64,000 nucleotides of DNA, taken from the NCBI RefSeq assembly GCF_030546755.1, contig NZ_JAUOPE010000009.1:1-64000 (forward strand), in the 5' to 3' direction. Below are positions 1 through 8,361 of this stretch, piece by piece. Every line of letters begins with the position of its first letter. Positions within the stretch are counted from its first letter, which is position 1. The DNA comes from Colwellia sp. 1_MG-2023. GTDB lineage: Bacteria; Pseudomonadota; Gammaproteobacteria; Enterobacterales; Alteromonadaceae. Below the pieces are notes generated by a model that saw only the letters and a list, made by a program, of their open reading frames with translations, did no database searches and was not told where the DNA came from. The translations under genes and the position numbers were made by a program.

Positions 1-430
1 AAGGTCAAGCACCTTCTACTCTTTACCACCCGCGCCGAATCACTAATTCAAGCCCAGTATCGTCCACCACTATTTTTATCCTAATAAAACTAAAAAAAAG
101 ACCAAAAGGTCAAGCACCTTCTACTCTTTACCACCCGCGCCGAATCACTAATTCAAGCCCAGTATCGTCCACCACTATTTTTTATTCTAATAAAACTAAA
201 AAAAAGACCAAAAGGTCAAGCACCTTCTACTCTTTACCACCCGCGCCGAATCACTAATTCAATCCCAGTATCGTCCACCAATACTTCAATAAGTACCTAT
301 TAGTTATCAAAAAAGATAAAGGATTCTAAAGATAAAAGTATTCGAATATAAAAAGGTCAAACACCTACTACTCTTTACAACCCGCGCCAAATCACTAATT
401 CAAGCCCAGTATCGTCCACCACTATTTTTA
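1..430 (+). repeat. Tandem repeats ending in a tRNA 3'-half-like segment
   Basis: Four units begin at about 1, 106, 212 and 353, each opening with AAGGTCAA and closing with AGTATCGTCCACCA. The first three are nearly identical over about 70 bases; the fourth is diverged and follows a longer spacer. The last 33 or so bases of each unit resemble a tRNA variable loop, T-arm (ACTAA-TTCAAGC-CCAGT, a stem with two mismatches) and an acceptor 3' strand ending in CCA. The 5' half of a tRNA is not recognisable. Known precedent: the repeats distal to E. coli tyrT carry tRNA 3' ends. The array starts at the window edge, so further units or an intact tRNA may lie upstream. That these are tRNA remnants is inferred from the T-arm and CCA pattern only. 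Confidence 0.7.
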
Positions 431-706
431 AATCATACATAAACTATTCAGTAAACAACGTCGGCTTCTCTTAAAAAAGCATTTGAACTTTTGCGTCCTA
501 TTTTCAATTAATTAAAATATTAAGCGTAAAAGTAAGTTTATAAATTAACGTGGAAATATGAATTATGATATGCACAAATAAAATGTAGCAAAGGCTACAA
601 GACTCTATCCCACAAAGAGTGAGCAAGCATTAGCATTTGATAATGCAAGTTGAAAAAGTTTTGTCTAATCTATGAGAATCTACCTGTTTACTTATGATTT
701 ATAAAC
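431..706. other. Intergenic region with no gene seen
   Basis: AT-rich DNA between the tandem repeats and the 3' end of galM. No credible reading frame was found. It contains a weak terminator-like hairpin (listed separately) and an imperfect GCATTA/TAATGC stem around 629-654 that lacks a following T run. Confidence 0.6.
575..600 (-). terminator. Possible terminator of the gal operon
   Basis: Read on the minus strand, a TGTAGC/GCTACA stem with a four-base loop is followed by TTTTATTT. It lies about 105 bases past the galM stop. The stem is only six base pairs, so this is a tentative call. Confidence 0.4.
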
Positions 707-1693
707 TTAAGCGAAACATTCGAAGCCGTAAATAATTTTACTTTTATAAGTTTGAGTTGGCTCATAATGAATACTGGCGAAATGCTCTATATTGGGTGCA
801 TCAACAAAACCATGACACTCTAAACAAATTCCTGCATGTTTCTCAAAAGGTTGTGCTAGATAGTTGCCAGTGTATATTTGCATGGTTGGCTGGTCAGTAA
901 ACACAGATAACAAGACTTTATTATTTGCATTGTAAAGTGTAGATTTCTCTTGAGATAACGGGCCATTATCTAAAATAAAACAATGATCTATACCATTATC
1001 TTTTATAACTTGTGGGTAATCACAGTTATCAACAAAGTCTTTAATTAGCACACCGGCTCTCAAGTTATTTTCGAGAACCTTGGTCGATTGTATTTCACCT
1101 GTGGGAATACCATTATCAAAACGCGTTAAAAATGAAGACGTTCTTACATTTAAGGTTAAATCCATACAAGAAGATTGCCCTAAATTGAAATACGCATGAT
1201 TTGTTAAATTCATAGGCGTCACCCTATCAGATGTACCTGAATAACAAATTACTAATTGGTTTGATTCTGTTAGTTGATACTCAACAGTAAAATGATTATT
1301 TCCAGGAAATCCTCTATCTAAATCGCTTGTTTTAAATAGAAACTTTACATAACTTGTAGTACGAGAAGACGCTTCTATTTCCCACATACACAAGGCAAAA
1401 TTATCTTCCCCACCGTGTAAACAGTTTTCATTGTCATTTTCTGACAAGTAATACGTTTGATCACCAATAAAGAAACTAGCATTTGATAAGCGGTTACATA
1501 CAGGGCCACATGTAGCCCCAAGATAATACTCATCAGATAAAAATTTTTCAGCGTCATCGTAAACGACGGTCATCTCCGTTAACTCCCCTTTTACAGGAAA
1601 CTTAATTGAGCTGATACGAGCGCCAAAATTAAGAAGTTCAACTTCCATTCCATTGGCATTTGTTAACGTGACTTTACTTAATAAATCATTCAA
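707..1693 (-). CDS. galM: Aldose 1-epimerase (mutarotase)
   Basis: Interconverts the alpha and beta anomers of galactose, feeding the alpha form to galactokinase in the cytoplasm. The 328 residues show the family pattern: an Asn-Arg near residue 65, LHGG near 93, NLTNHAYFNL near 163 with the catalytic His, and a C-terminal LECHGFVDAPN segment holding the expected Glu in the family's catalytic region. The usual LETQ.FPDAPN is here ECHGFVDAPN, a modest divergence. Its ATG overlaps the galE stop by four bases (ATGA), so the two are probably translationally coupled. It is the last gene of galT-galK-galE-galM. Confidence 0.93.
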   Translation of the reverse strand: MNDLLSKVTLTNANGMEVELLNFGARISSIKFPVKGELTEMTVVYDDAEKFLSDEYYLGATCGPVCNRLSNASFFIGDQTYYLSENDNENCLHGGEDNFALCMWEIEASSRTTSYVKFLFKTSDLDRGFPGNNHFTVEYQLTESNQLVICYSGTSDRVTPMNLTNHAYFNLGQSSCMDLTLNVRTSSFLTRFDNGIPTGEIQSTKVLENNLRAGVLIKDFVDNCDYPQVIKDNGIDHCFILDNGPLSQEKSTLYNANNKVLLSVFTDQPTMQIYTGNYLAQPFEKHAGICLECHGFVDAPNIEHFASIHYEPTQTYKSKIIYGFECFA

Positions 1694-2715
1694 TTTTGAT
1701 AGCCTTGTGGATTATTAGACTGCCAGCGCCAAGTATCTTCCATCATATCTTGTAAACTTTTTGTCGGCTGCCATGCCAAAATTTCTTGAGCTTTGCTTGA
1801 GTTTGCCCAAAAAGCAGGTAAATCTCCACTTCGTCGAGGTGAAAATTCATAACTGATGGTTTGTTTGGTAAAGTTTTCAAATCCATGAACAATATCTAAC
1901 ACAGAAAGTGGCTCTCCGGTTCCTAAGTTAAATGCCTCACAACACCCCTGCTCTTGTTTTAGTAACCAAGTTAGCGCATCAATATGACCAACAGCCAAGT
2001 CAGTAACGTGAATATAATCACGTAAACAGGTTCCATCTTTTGTTGGGTAATCGTCACCAAAAATAGCCAATTTATCACGTTTGCCTACCGCCACTTGGGC
2101 AACAAATGGCATTAAATTATTCGGTATGCCATTAGGATCTTCTCCTATTTGGCCACTTGCATCTGCACCAATAGGATTAAAGTAACGAAGGTTAGCAATT
2201 TTAATTTCAGGATCGCTAACAGCGACATCCATTAGGATCTGCTCAACCATAGCTTTGGTTTTACCATAAGGGCTCGACGGGTTGCCAAGCGGTTGGGTTT
2301 CAACGTATGGTGGCTGGTTAGCTTCTCCGTATACCGTCGCTGAAGAGCTAAATACGAGGCAATTGGTGCCGCACTCTTTCATGACTTCAACTAAGGTTAG
2401 TGTCCCTTCGACATTATTTTGATAATACGCTAATGGTTTTAAAACTGACTCTCCTACCGCTTTTAAACCGGCAAAATGAATAACAGCATCTATCTTTTCT
2501 TTTTTAAATATATTAATAAGTGCAGCTTTATCACGAATATCTGACTGATAAAATGTCAATGATTTACCTGACAGCTTTTCAACACGAGTCAATGATTCTT
2601 GTGAGGAATTAAATAAATTATCTACGACTACAACCTCATAGTCGCTTTTTAACAATGCCAAAGCTGTATGACTTCCAATATAACCAGCACCGCCTGTAAC
2701 TAATATTTTTTTCAT
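1690..2715 (-). CDS. galE: UDP-glucose 4-epimerase
   Basis: Converts UDP-galactose to UDP-glucose with bound NAD in the Leloir pathway. The 341-residue protein opens with the Rossmann motif GGAGYIGSHT. It carries the SSSATVYG segment and the YGKTK active-site Tyr-x-x-x-Lys at about residues 149-153, and NLRYFNPIGA further on. Length is typical of the bacterial enzyme. It lies 23 bases after galK and overlaps galM by four bases, consistent with one transcript. Confidence 0.96.
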   Translation of the reverse strand: MKKILVTGGAGYIGSHTALALLKSDYEVVVVDNLFNSSQESLTRVEKLSGKSLTFYQSDIRDKAALINIFKKEKIDAVIHFAGLKAVGESVLKPLAYYQNNVEGTLTLVEVMKECGTNCLVFSSSATVYGEANQPPYVETQPLGNPSSPYGKTKAMVEQILMDVAVSDPEIKIANLRYFNPIGADASGQIGEDPNGIPNNLMPFVAQVAVGKRDKLAIFGDDYPTKDGTCLRDYIHVTDLAVGHIDALTWLLKQEQGCCEAFNLGTGEPLSVLDIVHGFENFTKQTISYEFSPRRSGDLPAFWANSSKAQEILAWQPTKSLQDMMEDTWRWQSNNPQGYQN

Positions 2716-2738
2716 AATTAACTCTTTTAATGATTACT

Positions 2739-3887
2739 TTAAATGACGGCAACGCCTTTAACAGGTTGGCTAATATAAATGCTTTCTTTTAATCCAGAAA
2801 ATGTTTGATATTTTTGTTCAACCACTGAGGTCACACTGGCAACAAGGTCATCGGGTACTAAAGCAACTATGCACCCGCCAAAGCCACCGCCGGTCATTCT
2901 TACTCCACCTTGACTACCAAGTACTTCATGAATAATTTCAACCAAATAATCAATTTCAGCAGTGGTTATTTCAAATAAAGACTTCATTGATTCGTGACTC
3001 GCAGCCATTAACGAACTAATTTGCGAGATATTACTTGAATTAAATGCTTGCATCGCATCTAAAGTGCGTTGATTCTCGTAAACAATATGCTCAGCACGCT
3101 TTGCCACAACGGGAGATAATTCATGTTTATGTGATTCAAAAAGTGCGATAGAAACATCACGTAAATGACTGACATTAAAATGCTTTGCTGCCTCTTCACA
3201 TTGCTCACGACGAACATTATATTCGCTATCAACAAGGCCACGTTTAACATTAGAATTAATCATCATAATTGTCATACCGTCAGGTATATGTACACCTGTT
3301 AATTCCAGACTTCGACAATCAATACCTAATGCCATTTTGTCTTCGCCACATGACGAAATAAGCTGGTCCATTATACCGCAAGCACAACCAACAAAGTTAT
3401 TTTCAGCCGCTTGACTAATAAGCGCGATATCCTTGTTATTAATGTTTAAAGAACAAAGGTGATTAAACGCATACGCTATACCAACTTCTAGCGCAGCAGA
3501 AGAACTTAAACCGGCTCCTTGCGGCACATTTCCCGTAACTGCAATATTACAACCAGATAAACTATGACCTCTTTTGGCTAATTCAGACACGACACCACGA
3601 ATATAATTAGCCCACATTTTGTCTTCAATAAAAACAAGTGGTTCATCCAAAGCAAACACATCTGTTTGACCTTCATAATCTAATGCAACCACTTTAACTT
3701 GATTATCATCACGTCGAGATACCGCAATTAATGCCGAATAATCAATACAACAAGGTAAAACAAAGCCATCGTTGTAATCGGTATGCTCACCAATTAAATT
3801 CACACGACCTGGTGCCTGAACTATAAAATCTGGTGCGTGGGAAAAGGTTTCGGCAAAGCCAGTATTTACTTTATCAATGAGTTCCAT
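2739..3887 (-). CDS. galK: Galactokinase
   Basis: Phosphorylates alpha-D-galactose at C1 with ATP. The GHMP-kinase features are clear: PGRVNLIGEHTDYNDGFVLP at about residues 26-45 (the galactokinase signature), the ATP-binding PQGAGLSSSAALEVG near 122-136, and the C-terminal MTGGGFGGC motif. The 382-residue length is normal. Three bases separate it from galT and 23 from galE, so it sits inside the gal operon. Confidence 0.96.
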   Translation of the reverse strand: MELIDKVNTGFAETFSHAPDFIVQAPGRVNLIGEHTDYNDGFVLPCCIDYSALIAVSRRDDNQVKVVALDYEGQTDVFALDEPLVFIEDKMWANYIRGVVSELAKRGHSLSGCNIAVTGNVPQGAGLSSSAALEVGIAYAFNHLCSLNINNKDIALISQAAENNFVGCACGIMDQLISSCGEDKMALGIDCRSLELTGVHIPDGMTIMMINSNVKRGLVDSEYNVRREQCEEAAKHFNVSHLRDVSIALFESHKHELSPVVAKRAEHIVYENQRTLDAMQAFNSSNISQISSLMAASHESMKSLFEITTAEIDYLVEIIHEVLGSQGGVRMTGGGFGGCIVALVPDDLVASVTSVVEQKYQTFSGLKESIYISQPVKGVAVI

Positions 3888-3890
3888 ACT

Positions 3891-4949
3891 TTACTCCTGA
3901 GACGAGTTTGATTGTGACAAATAATGAATATCAGATAATTCAGCGAGTTTTGATGCAGCTTGCTCAGCCGTTAAATCACGTTGAGCTTCTGCCATCATTT
4001 CATAGCCAACCATAAATTTTTTCACACTTGCAGAGCGTAATAGCGGCGGTAAAAAACTCGCATGAAGAGTCCATTCAGGATGCGTATCACCATCAAAAGG
4101 AGCACCATGCCACCCCATAGAATAAGGAAATGAACATTGAAAAAGGTTGTCGTACTTAGTCGTTATCTTTTTCAATATATCTGCTAGAGTAACTTTTTGA
4201 GATGAGGTCAATTCTGTCATTCTTGCGACACTAAATTTAGGTAATAGTAACGTTTCAAACGGCCAGGCCGCCCAATAAGGAACAACGACGACCCAATCAC
4301 CATTACTAGTAACAACTCGCTCTTCATTGAGTAATTCTTTTTGCATGTAATCATAAAGTAGGTTTGAACCATACCGCTCATAATAAGCAGATTGGGCCTT
4401 TTGTTTTTTCTCAACTAAAGTGGGTAATTGCTGTTGAGCCCATATTTGTCCATGTGGATGAGGATTCGAACAGCCCATCACAGCCCCTTTATTTTCAAAG
4501 ACTTGCACCCATTGATAACTTCGACTTAAATCAGAGTACTGATTTTGCCAAGTATCAATCACATAACCGATTTCTTTAACCGTTAGCTGCGGCAGGGTTT
4601 TACTATGATCAGGAGAAAAACAAATTACTCGACTTTCCCCTTGTTCTGTTGACATCCTAAAGAGTGGGTCATTATTTTCAACTTGCGGGGTATCTTGCTT
4701 TAACGCTGCAAAATCATTGGTAAAAACAAACGTATTAGCATAGTTATCATTAACCTCGCCATTAATACGCGTATTACCCGCGCATAAAAAACAGGTTTCA
4801 TCATAAGCAACCTTTTCTTCCTCACTCGATGATTCTAATTGACCTTGCCATGGACGTTTTGCTCGATGAGGTGAAACCAAAACCCATTCTTCTATTAGAG
4901 GATTAAACCGACGATGTGGATGTTCTGTCGGGTCAAATTGATCACTCAT
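3891..4949 (-). CDS. galT: Galactose-1-phosphate uridylyltransferase
   Basis: Exchanges galactose-1-phosphate with UDP-glucose to give UDP-galactose and glucose-1-phosphate. The 352-residue HIT-superfamily protein has a CFLC pair (residues 54-57) and the active-site triad [12 protein letters not shown] near 158-169, where the second His of HPH is the nucleophile. It opens with the family's HPHRRFNPL...[15 protein letters not shown]. First gene of the operon, with the GalR-like operators just upstream of its start. Confidence 0.96.
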   Translation of the reverse strand: MSDQFDPTEHPHRRFNPLIEEWVLVSPHRAKRPWQGQLESSSEEEKVAYDETCFLCAGNTRINGEVNDNYANTFVFTNDFAALKQDTPQVENNDPLFRMSTEQGESRVICFSPDHSKTLPQLTVKEIGYVIDTWQNQYSDLSRSYQWVQVFENKGAVMGCSNPHPHGQIWAQQQLPTLVEKKQKAQSAYYERYGSNLLYDYMQKELLNEERVVTSNGDWVVVVPYWAAWPFETLLLPKFSVARMTELTSSQKVTLADILKKITTKYDNLFQCSFPYSMGWHGAPFDGDTHPEWTLHASFLPPLLRSASVKKFMVGYEMMAEAQRDLTAEQAASKLAELSDIHYLSQSNSSQE

Positions 4950-4989
4950 AATTAAACACCTAAATTATAATTAATAGTTACAAGATAAA

Positions 4990-5003
4990 ATGTAAACGTT
5001 TTC
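4990..5003. promoter_or_regulatory. GalR/LacI-type operator near galT
   Basis: TGTAAACGTTTTC matches the enterobacterial GalR core TGKAANCGNTTNC, with CG at its centre (4997-4998), about 40 bases upstream of the galT start. The regulator gene is not adjacent, so assignment to a GalR-like protein is inference from the motif and the downstream genes. Confidence 0.6.
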
Positions 5004-5098
5004 CCCTTATTGTGCAAGAAAAATTTCATGAATATCCATCACAACTTTACCTTCCTTAATTTAAAGACCCACAAATCATCAACCCAATCAAAAACAAA

Positions 5099-5112
5099 AT
5101 GTAAACGTATAC
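5099..5112. promoter_or_regulatory. Second GalR/LacI-type operator
   Basis: TGTAAACGTATAC has one mismatch to the GalR-type core. Its centre lies 109 bp from that of the first operator, close to the 113-bp spacing of the two gal operators in E. coli, where repression involves a DNA loop. Confidence 0.5.
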
Positions 5113-5348
5113 CTATACAGGCAATTAAAATATTGCTCGTATTGAAAATGTCTGTGTAGAGACCATTTTAAGGGTTGTTAATAACGCAGCTAAAGTCAGT
5201 CAAAACATAATCGAGATAGTTTCTTAAATAATGAGAATATTAGTTCTACGCCAAATAAATTGGAGTATTTAACTAGTTATAATAAGTAGAAAGGATTTGC
5301 CCGTATTGACAAATGAATAATCAATACGAGCTAGCGCTAAAAAACTGA

Positions 5349-7598
5349 CTATTTAGCGTTGATATATTGGAAAGGGCCAGTCCAGTGATAAGTTTGACCT
5401 TTTAGCTGTAATTGATGCTTAGCCGCTTTTTCAATCTGCTTATTAGCAACAACAAAATAGCGGGTATTTCCTTTCACCGTTTTAATGGCTACTGCGGTAT
5501 AGTTGTCATCATCTTGTAGCACAGTTAATTCAGCAATATTACTGTTTGAATTATGGGCTGACTCAGAAACGGGAGTATAACTGCCATGTGGCTCAATCAC
5601 TGATGCAAAAAGTGTTTGTTTAGCATTCGCTCTGCTAAAGATAATAGCGGGATCTTTACGTAGGTTAAACTGAGGATCATTCGCGCCAATACGAGCAAGT
5701 AACACTTTATCGTCTTTTTCTGTTGCCATAGTTAAGGTATAAAAACTGCCTTTATCTAACCATGAAAATTTAGTATTACTATTATTGGCTTTAGCTTGCG
5801 CTTCTAAATAAAGATGTTGATAGCCATTTTTATCGCCTAAAGGTTGTAAACTACTCGGAATTTGGTAATCAACATTTGATTTTAAAATTTGACCAAAATA
5901 ATAAAAAGGTAAGTCATATTGATGACTGTTTTGTGCATCTGCTTTAAATAAGTCTAAGACAAAGGCTTTTTCAAAATCTTCATCTTTGATCATGGCCATT
6001 GTTCTTTGCATTTTAGTACCTGGGTAGGCGTTTAGTTCTTCAGCACTGATCACTTGAACATTTTCATTTGAAGCATCGTAAAAGCGCAATTGAGAATGAT
6101 GTTGGCTACCTATTTCATATTTTCCAGCAAAATGCGAGGTTCTATTTTGCACTAAGGTATTATGAGCAATGGTTTGTTTTGCCCAAGTTTTATTTTCAGG
6201 CAGGTAATTACCGCCACCTTTTTGCTCAATATTAACAAAACGTGCTAAACCGTAGTCCTGCATAATTTCTTCGCCTTGCCCATATAATGAGAATGATAAT
6301 TTGTCATAATGTCCATGACTTAAGCCTTGGGCAGTATATTTAAATAACAAGGTTAATGCTTCATCACCATGACGTAATAAACCTAAACCACCTTCATCAC
6401 CCTCTGAGCCATCTGAGTAATTCTCAGAGCCTTTAGTAAACTTTTTCGCTAAGCCATCACGAATACCCGCAGCAACGGCATAACCGGTGTCATCAAGTAA
6501 CACGCGACCTTGTTGTTGAGCAATACTCAATAAGCGAGGATCTTTATTGCCATAAAAATAGGCGATATTAACCGCCGTGACTACCGCATCATTGTAGTAA
6601 GACATGCCTTTTTGGCCATCATTTATAGGGAAAAAATCACCATCAGCGTCAGATAAATTAAGTAAAACATCTACCGCTTTTAATAACACACCATTTTTAT
6701 AATTTAATACGTCAAGGTCAGGTCTTGCATTATTTAAGGCTTGCGCAAAAACTAAGAACGGGTACATAGCGTAACGTTGATAATAAGGGCCTTCAGTGTA
6801 ATATCCATCAGGTGAAAAAGGTTCATTTAAGTTTGCGAAAAAACCAGCCCCCTGTCCTTCGACTTTAAGGAACCCGCCGTCATCATCTTTAGCGCCAATT
6901 TCTAAGCCATCTTCTTCTAAACCATATAAAGCGCGTTGGATAAGTTCTTCATCTTGCATCACTAAACCTATCATACCAACCGCAGCAGCTCCCCAGGTAC
7001 TATGGTTGTGAACACGATTAAAAAACTGTGGGCTATCTATAGAAATATGGTCAGCAAAAGGTCTAAATAAATTATCTTCTAAGACTTTTCTATCTGAGGC
7101 TGGTAACCAGTCATAAATAGCATCGTAGGCTTGCGCCGCATATACTAACCAATTGGAATCATTGAGCGATTGCCAAAACAGTTTACCTCTTGCATATGAA
7201 CGTGTTTGCGGATGTAAAGGTAGATCTTTATACATAGCTTCATATTGAAAAAACATGTCACGAACATAGTTTGCGTACTTTTCATCTGCTAAAATTTGAA
7301 AAAGTACACCTGCCTTCTGTAATAAAAAGAAATTCGCTTTATGTCGTTGATGAGTATAACCACCAGAAAAATCACGTGGTACAGGTGTATCAATACCCTT
7401 AGCTATTTCGGCATCTACTTCTAATTTCAATTGTTGTAACGTTTTATCAAATAAAGGTGTTTTTCCTAAATTTGCTTGAATTTTCGTTATGCCTTCTTTT
7501 GTTAATATTAATCCTTTGCGATCACTTGCATTACAGGCTGACAAAACAAGCCAGTTGAAAGCGATTAACAGCAAAGCAATAATTATATTGGGCTTCAT
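5349..7598 (-). CDS. PL17 oligoalginate lyase, lipoprotein
   Basis: Likely an exolytic alginate lyase releasing unsaturated monouronate from alginate oligomers in the periplasm. The 749 residues begin with a lipoprotein signal peptide and lipobox LSAC (Cys22). An alpha-toroid alginate-lyase domain follows, holding Asn198-His199 (VHNHSTW) and the DGYYTEGPYYQRY segment near 264-277; then a heparinase II/III-like beta domain with GLSHGHYDKLSF and NKTWAKQTIAHNTLV. These match what I recall of characterised PL17 enzymes such as Alg17C, whose Asn, His and Tyr in these positions are catalytic. A short glycine-rich insertion (about 248-256) precedes the Tyr motif. It is divergent from the TBDR at 8362. 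Substrate preference cannot be read from sequence. Confidence 0.88.
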   Translation of the reverse strand: MKPNIIIALLLIAFNWLVLSACNASDRKGLILTKEGITKIQANLGKTPLFDKTLQQLKLEVDAEIAKGIDTPVPRDFSGGYTHQRHKANFFLLQKAGVLFQILADEKYANYVRDMFFQYEAMYKDLPLHPQTRSYARGKLFWQSLNDSNWLVYAAQAYDAIYDWLPASDRKVLEDNLFRPFADHISIDSPQFFNRVHNHSTWGAAAVGMIGLVMQDEELIQRALYGLEEDGLEIGAKDDDGGFLKVEGQGAGFFANLNEPFSPDGYYTEGPYYQRYAMYPFLVFAQALNNARPDLDVLNYKNGVLLKAVDVLLNLSDADGDFFPINDGQKGMSYYNDAVVTAVNIAYFYGNKDPRLLSIAQQQGRVLLDDTGYAVAAGIRDGLAKKFTKGSENYSDGSEGDEGGLGLLRHGDEALTLLFKYTAQGLSHGHYDKLSFSLYGQGEEIMQDYGLARFVNIEQKGGGNYLPENKTWAKQTIAHNTLVQNRTSHFAGKYEIGSQHHSQLRFYDASNENVQVISAEELNAYPGTKMQRTMAMIKDEDFEKAFVLDLFKADAQNSHQYDLPFYYFGQILKSNVDYQIPSSLQPLGDKNGYQHLYLEAQAKANNSNTKFSWLDKGSFYTLTMATEKDDKVLLARIGANDPQFNLRKDPAIIFSRANAKQTLFASVIEPHGSYTPVSESAHNSNSNIAELTVLQDDDNYTAVAIKTVKGNTRYFVVANKQIEKAAKHQLQLKGQTYHWTGPFQYINAK

Positions 7599-7721
7599 GT
7601 AGTAGATACCTCATCCATTATTTGAATAATAAAAATAATTAACCATTAGGTTAACACTTAGTTATGCCTAGAAACTTACTGTACATTGTTAACGTTCAGC
7701 GCGAATATTAAAATTTTTTGA

Positions 7722-7733
7722 TGGTTCTAACCA
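7722..7733. promoter_or_regulatory. Inverted repeat TGGTT-CT-AACCA
   Basis: A perfect five-base inverted repeat with a two-base spacer, 124 bases upstream of the PL17 start. The TGGT..ACCA shape resembles sites of FadR-subfamily GntR regulators such as UxuR/ExuR. Assignment is by shape only. Confidence 0.4.
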
Positions 7734-7827
7734 AATTAGCCTATATTAATAAATATTAACTCTCTAATTCTGCGTTCAAGCTTTAGATATTTAACACACC
7801 ATCCCTGTTTTTCTATTAACAATTCAC

Positions 7828-7840
7828 ACCAAATTTTGGT
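7828..7840. promoter_or_regulatory. Inverted repeat ACCAAA-T-TTTGGT
   Basis: A perfect six-base inverted repeat with a one-base spacer in the middle of the divergent region. Its half-sites are the inverse arrangement of the TGGT..ACCA repeats nearby. Confidence 0.3.
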
Positions 7841-7923
7841 TAACACGTCCTTAGTATGAATTAAAACACCTTATTACAAATTGGTTAGAACATCTTCGAG
7901 TTAATGTATATAAAAACCCTTAA

Positions 7924-7935
7924 TTGGTCAACCAA
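7924..7935. promoter_or_regulatory. Inverted repeat TTGGT-CA-ACCAA, GntR-like
   Basis: A perfect inverted repeat with two-base spacer inside AATTGGTCAACCAAAA, close to the AATTGGTATACCAATT type bound by FadR-subfamily GntR uronate regulators (UxuR/ExuR). It is the best operator candidate between PL17 and the TBDR. No GntR gene is present in the window. Confidence 0.5.
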
Positions 7936-8184
7936 AAAGCAATTTAAGGCAGTTAATTCCATCATTTTTAGCTTTATTTTGTTCATTTTACAAACTAATT
8001 GTCGATTAATATTTTACCAACTTTTGCTTTCTTCATGACAATCCAAATAAAAAACAAACTAATATTTATCTTATTAATTTCAAACAGATGGAACAAAAAC
8101 ATACCAATTAAAAGCTAGATAACATACAAATTAAACCACATTGGTAATAATAAAATTAGATAAATTTAATAAATACCCTTACCA

Positions 8185-8200
8185 AAAAGGTTGACCTTTT
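8185..8200. promoter_or_regulatory. Palindrome AAAAGGT-TG-ACCTTTT
   Basis: A perfect seven-base inverted repeat with two-base spacer, about 160 bases before the TBDR start. No T tract follows that would make it a terminator, and it lies upstream of a gene, so an operator or a 5' leader hairpin is more likely. Confidence 0.45.
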
Positions 8201-8361
8201 AGTTTTTAATTGTAAGTATAATGGTAATTCTTTGTAAGGAACTGATGATTTTTTATAAAGAAGGGTTTATCAAAAAAAGCATATATAAAATTTATTCAAT
8301 AAAAGTGTTAGGTAAAAGAACATTTTTATTTTTAATGATAAGAACCACACTGGGGAAAAAC

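Larger units (their letters stand above)
4950..5348. other. Promoter region of the gal operon
   Basis: A 399-base gap between galT and the 3' end of the PL17 gene, both on the minus strand. No gene seen. It contains two GalR-like operators (listed separately) and, at its right side, an inverted repeat CGTATTGA/TCAATACG (5302-5328) just past the lyase stop. That repeat could be a weak transcript end, but it has no T run. Confidence 0.6.
7599..8361. other. Divergent regulatory region, alginate unit
   Basis: 763 bases between the PL17 gene and the TBDR start, with no convincing gene. A longer reading frame reaching back to 8221 exists but is not used (see the TBDR entry). The region is very AT-rich and holds four short inverted repeats (7722, 7828, 7924, 8185), listed separately. 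Confidence 0.65.

Noticed and set aside
1-430. Tandem repeats considered as a CRISPR array
   Set aside because: Units exceed 100 bases, spacers are themselves nearly identical, and no cas gene is present.
5302-5328. CGTATTGA inverted repeat considered as a PL17 terminator
   Set aside because: No T run on the minus strand after the stem; reported only as an inverted repeat within the intergenic note.
8221-8361. Upstream extension of the alginate TBDR to an ATG at 8221
   Set aside because: It would add 47 lysine/isoleucine-rich residues before a perfect signal peptide; the ATG at 8362 has a GGGGAAA ribosome site.
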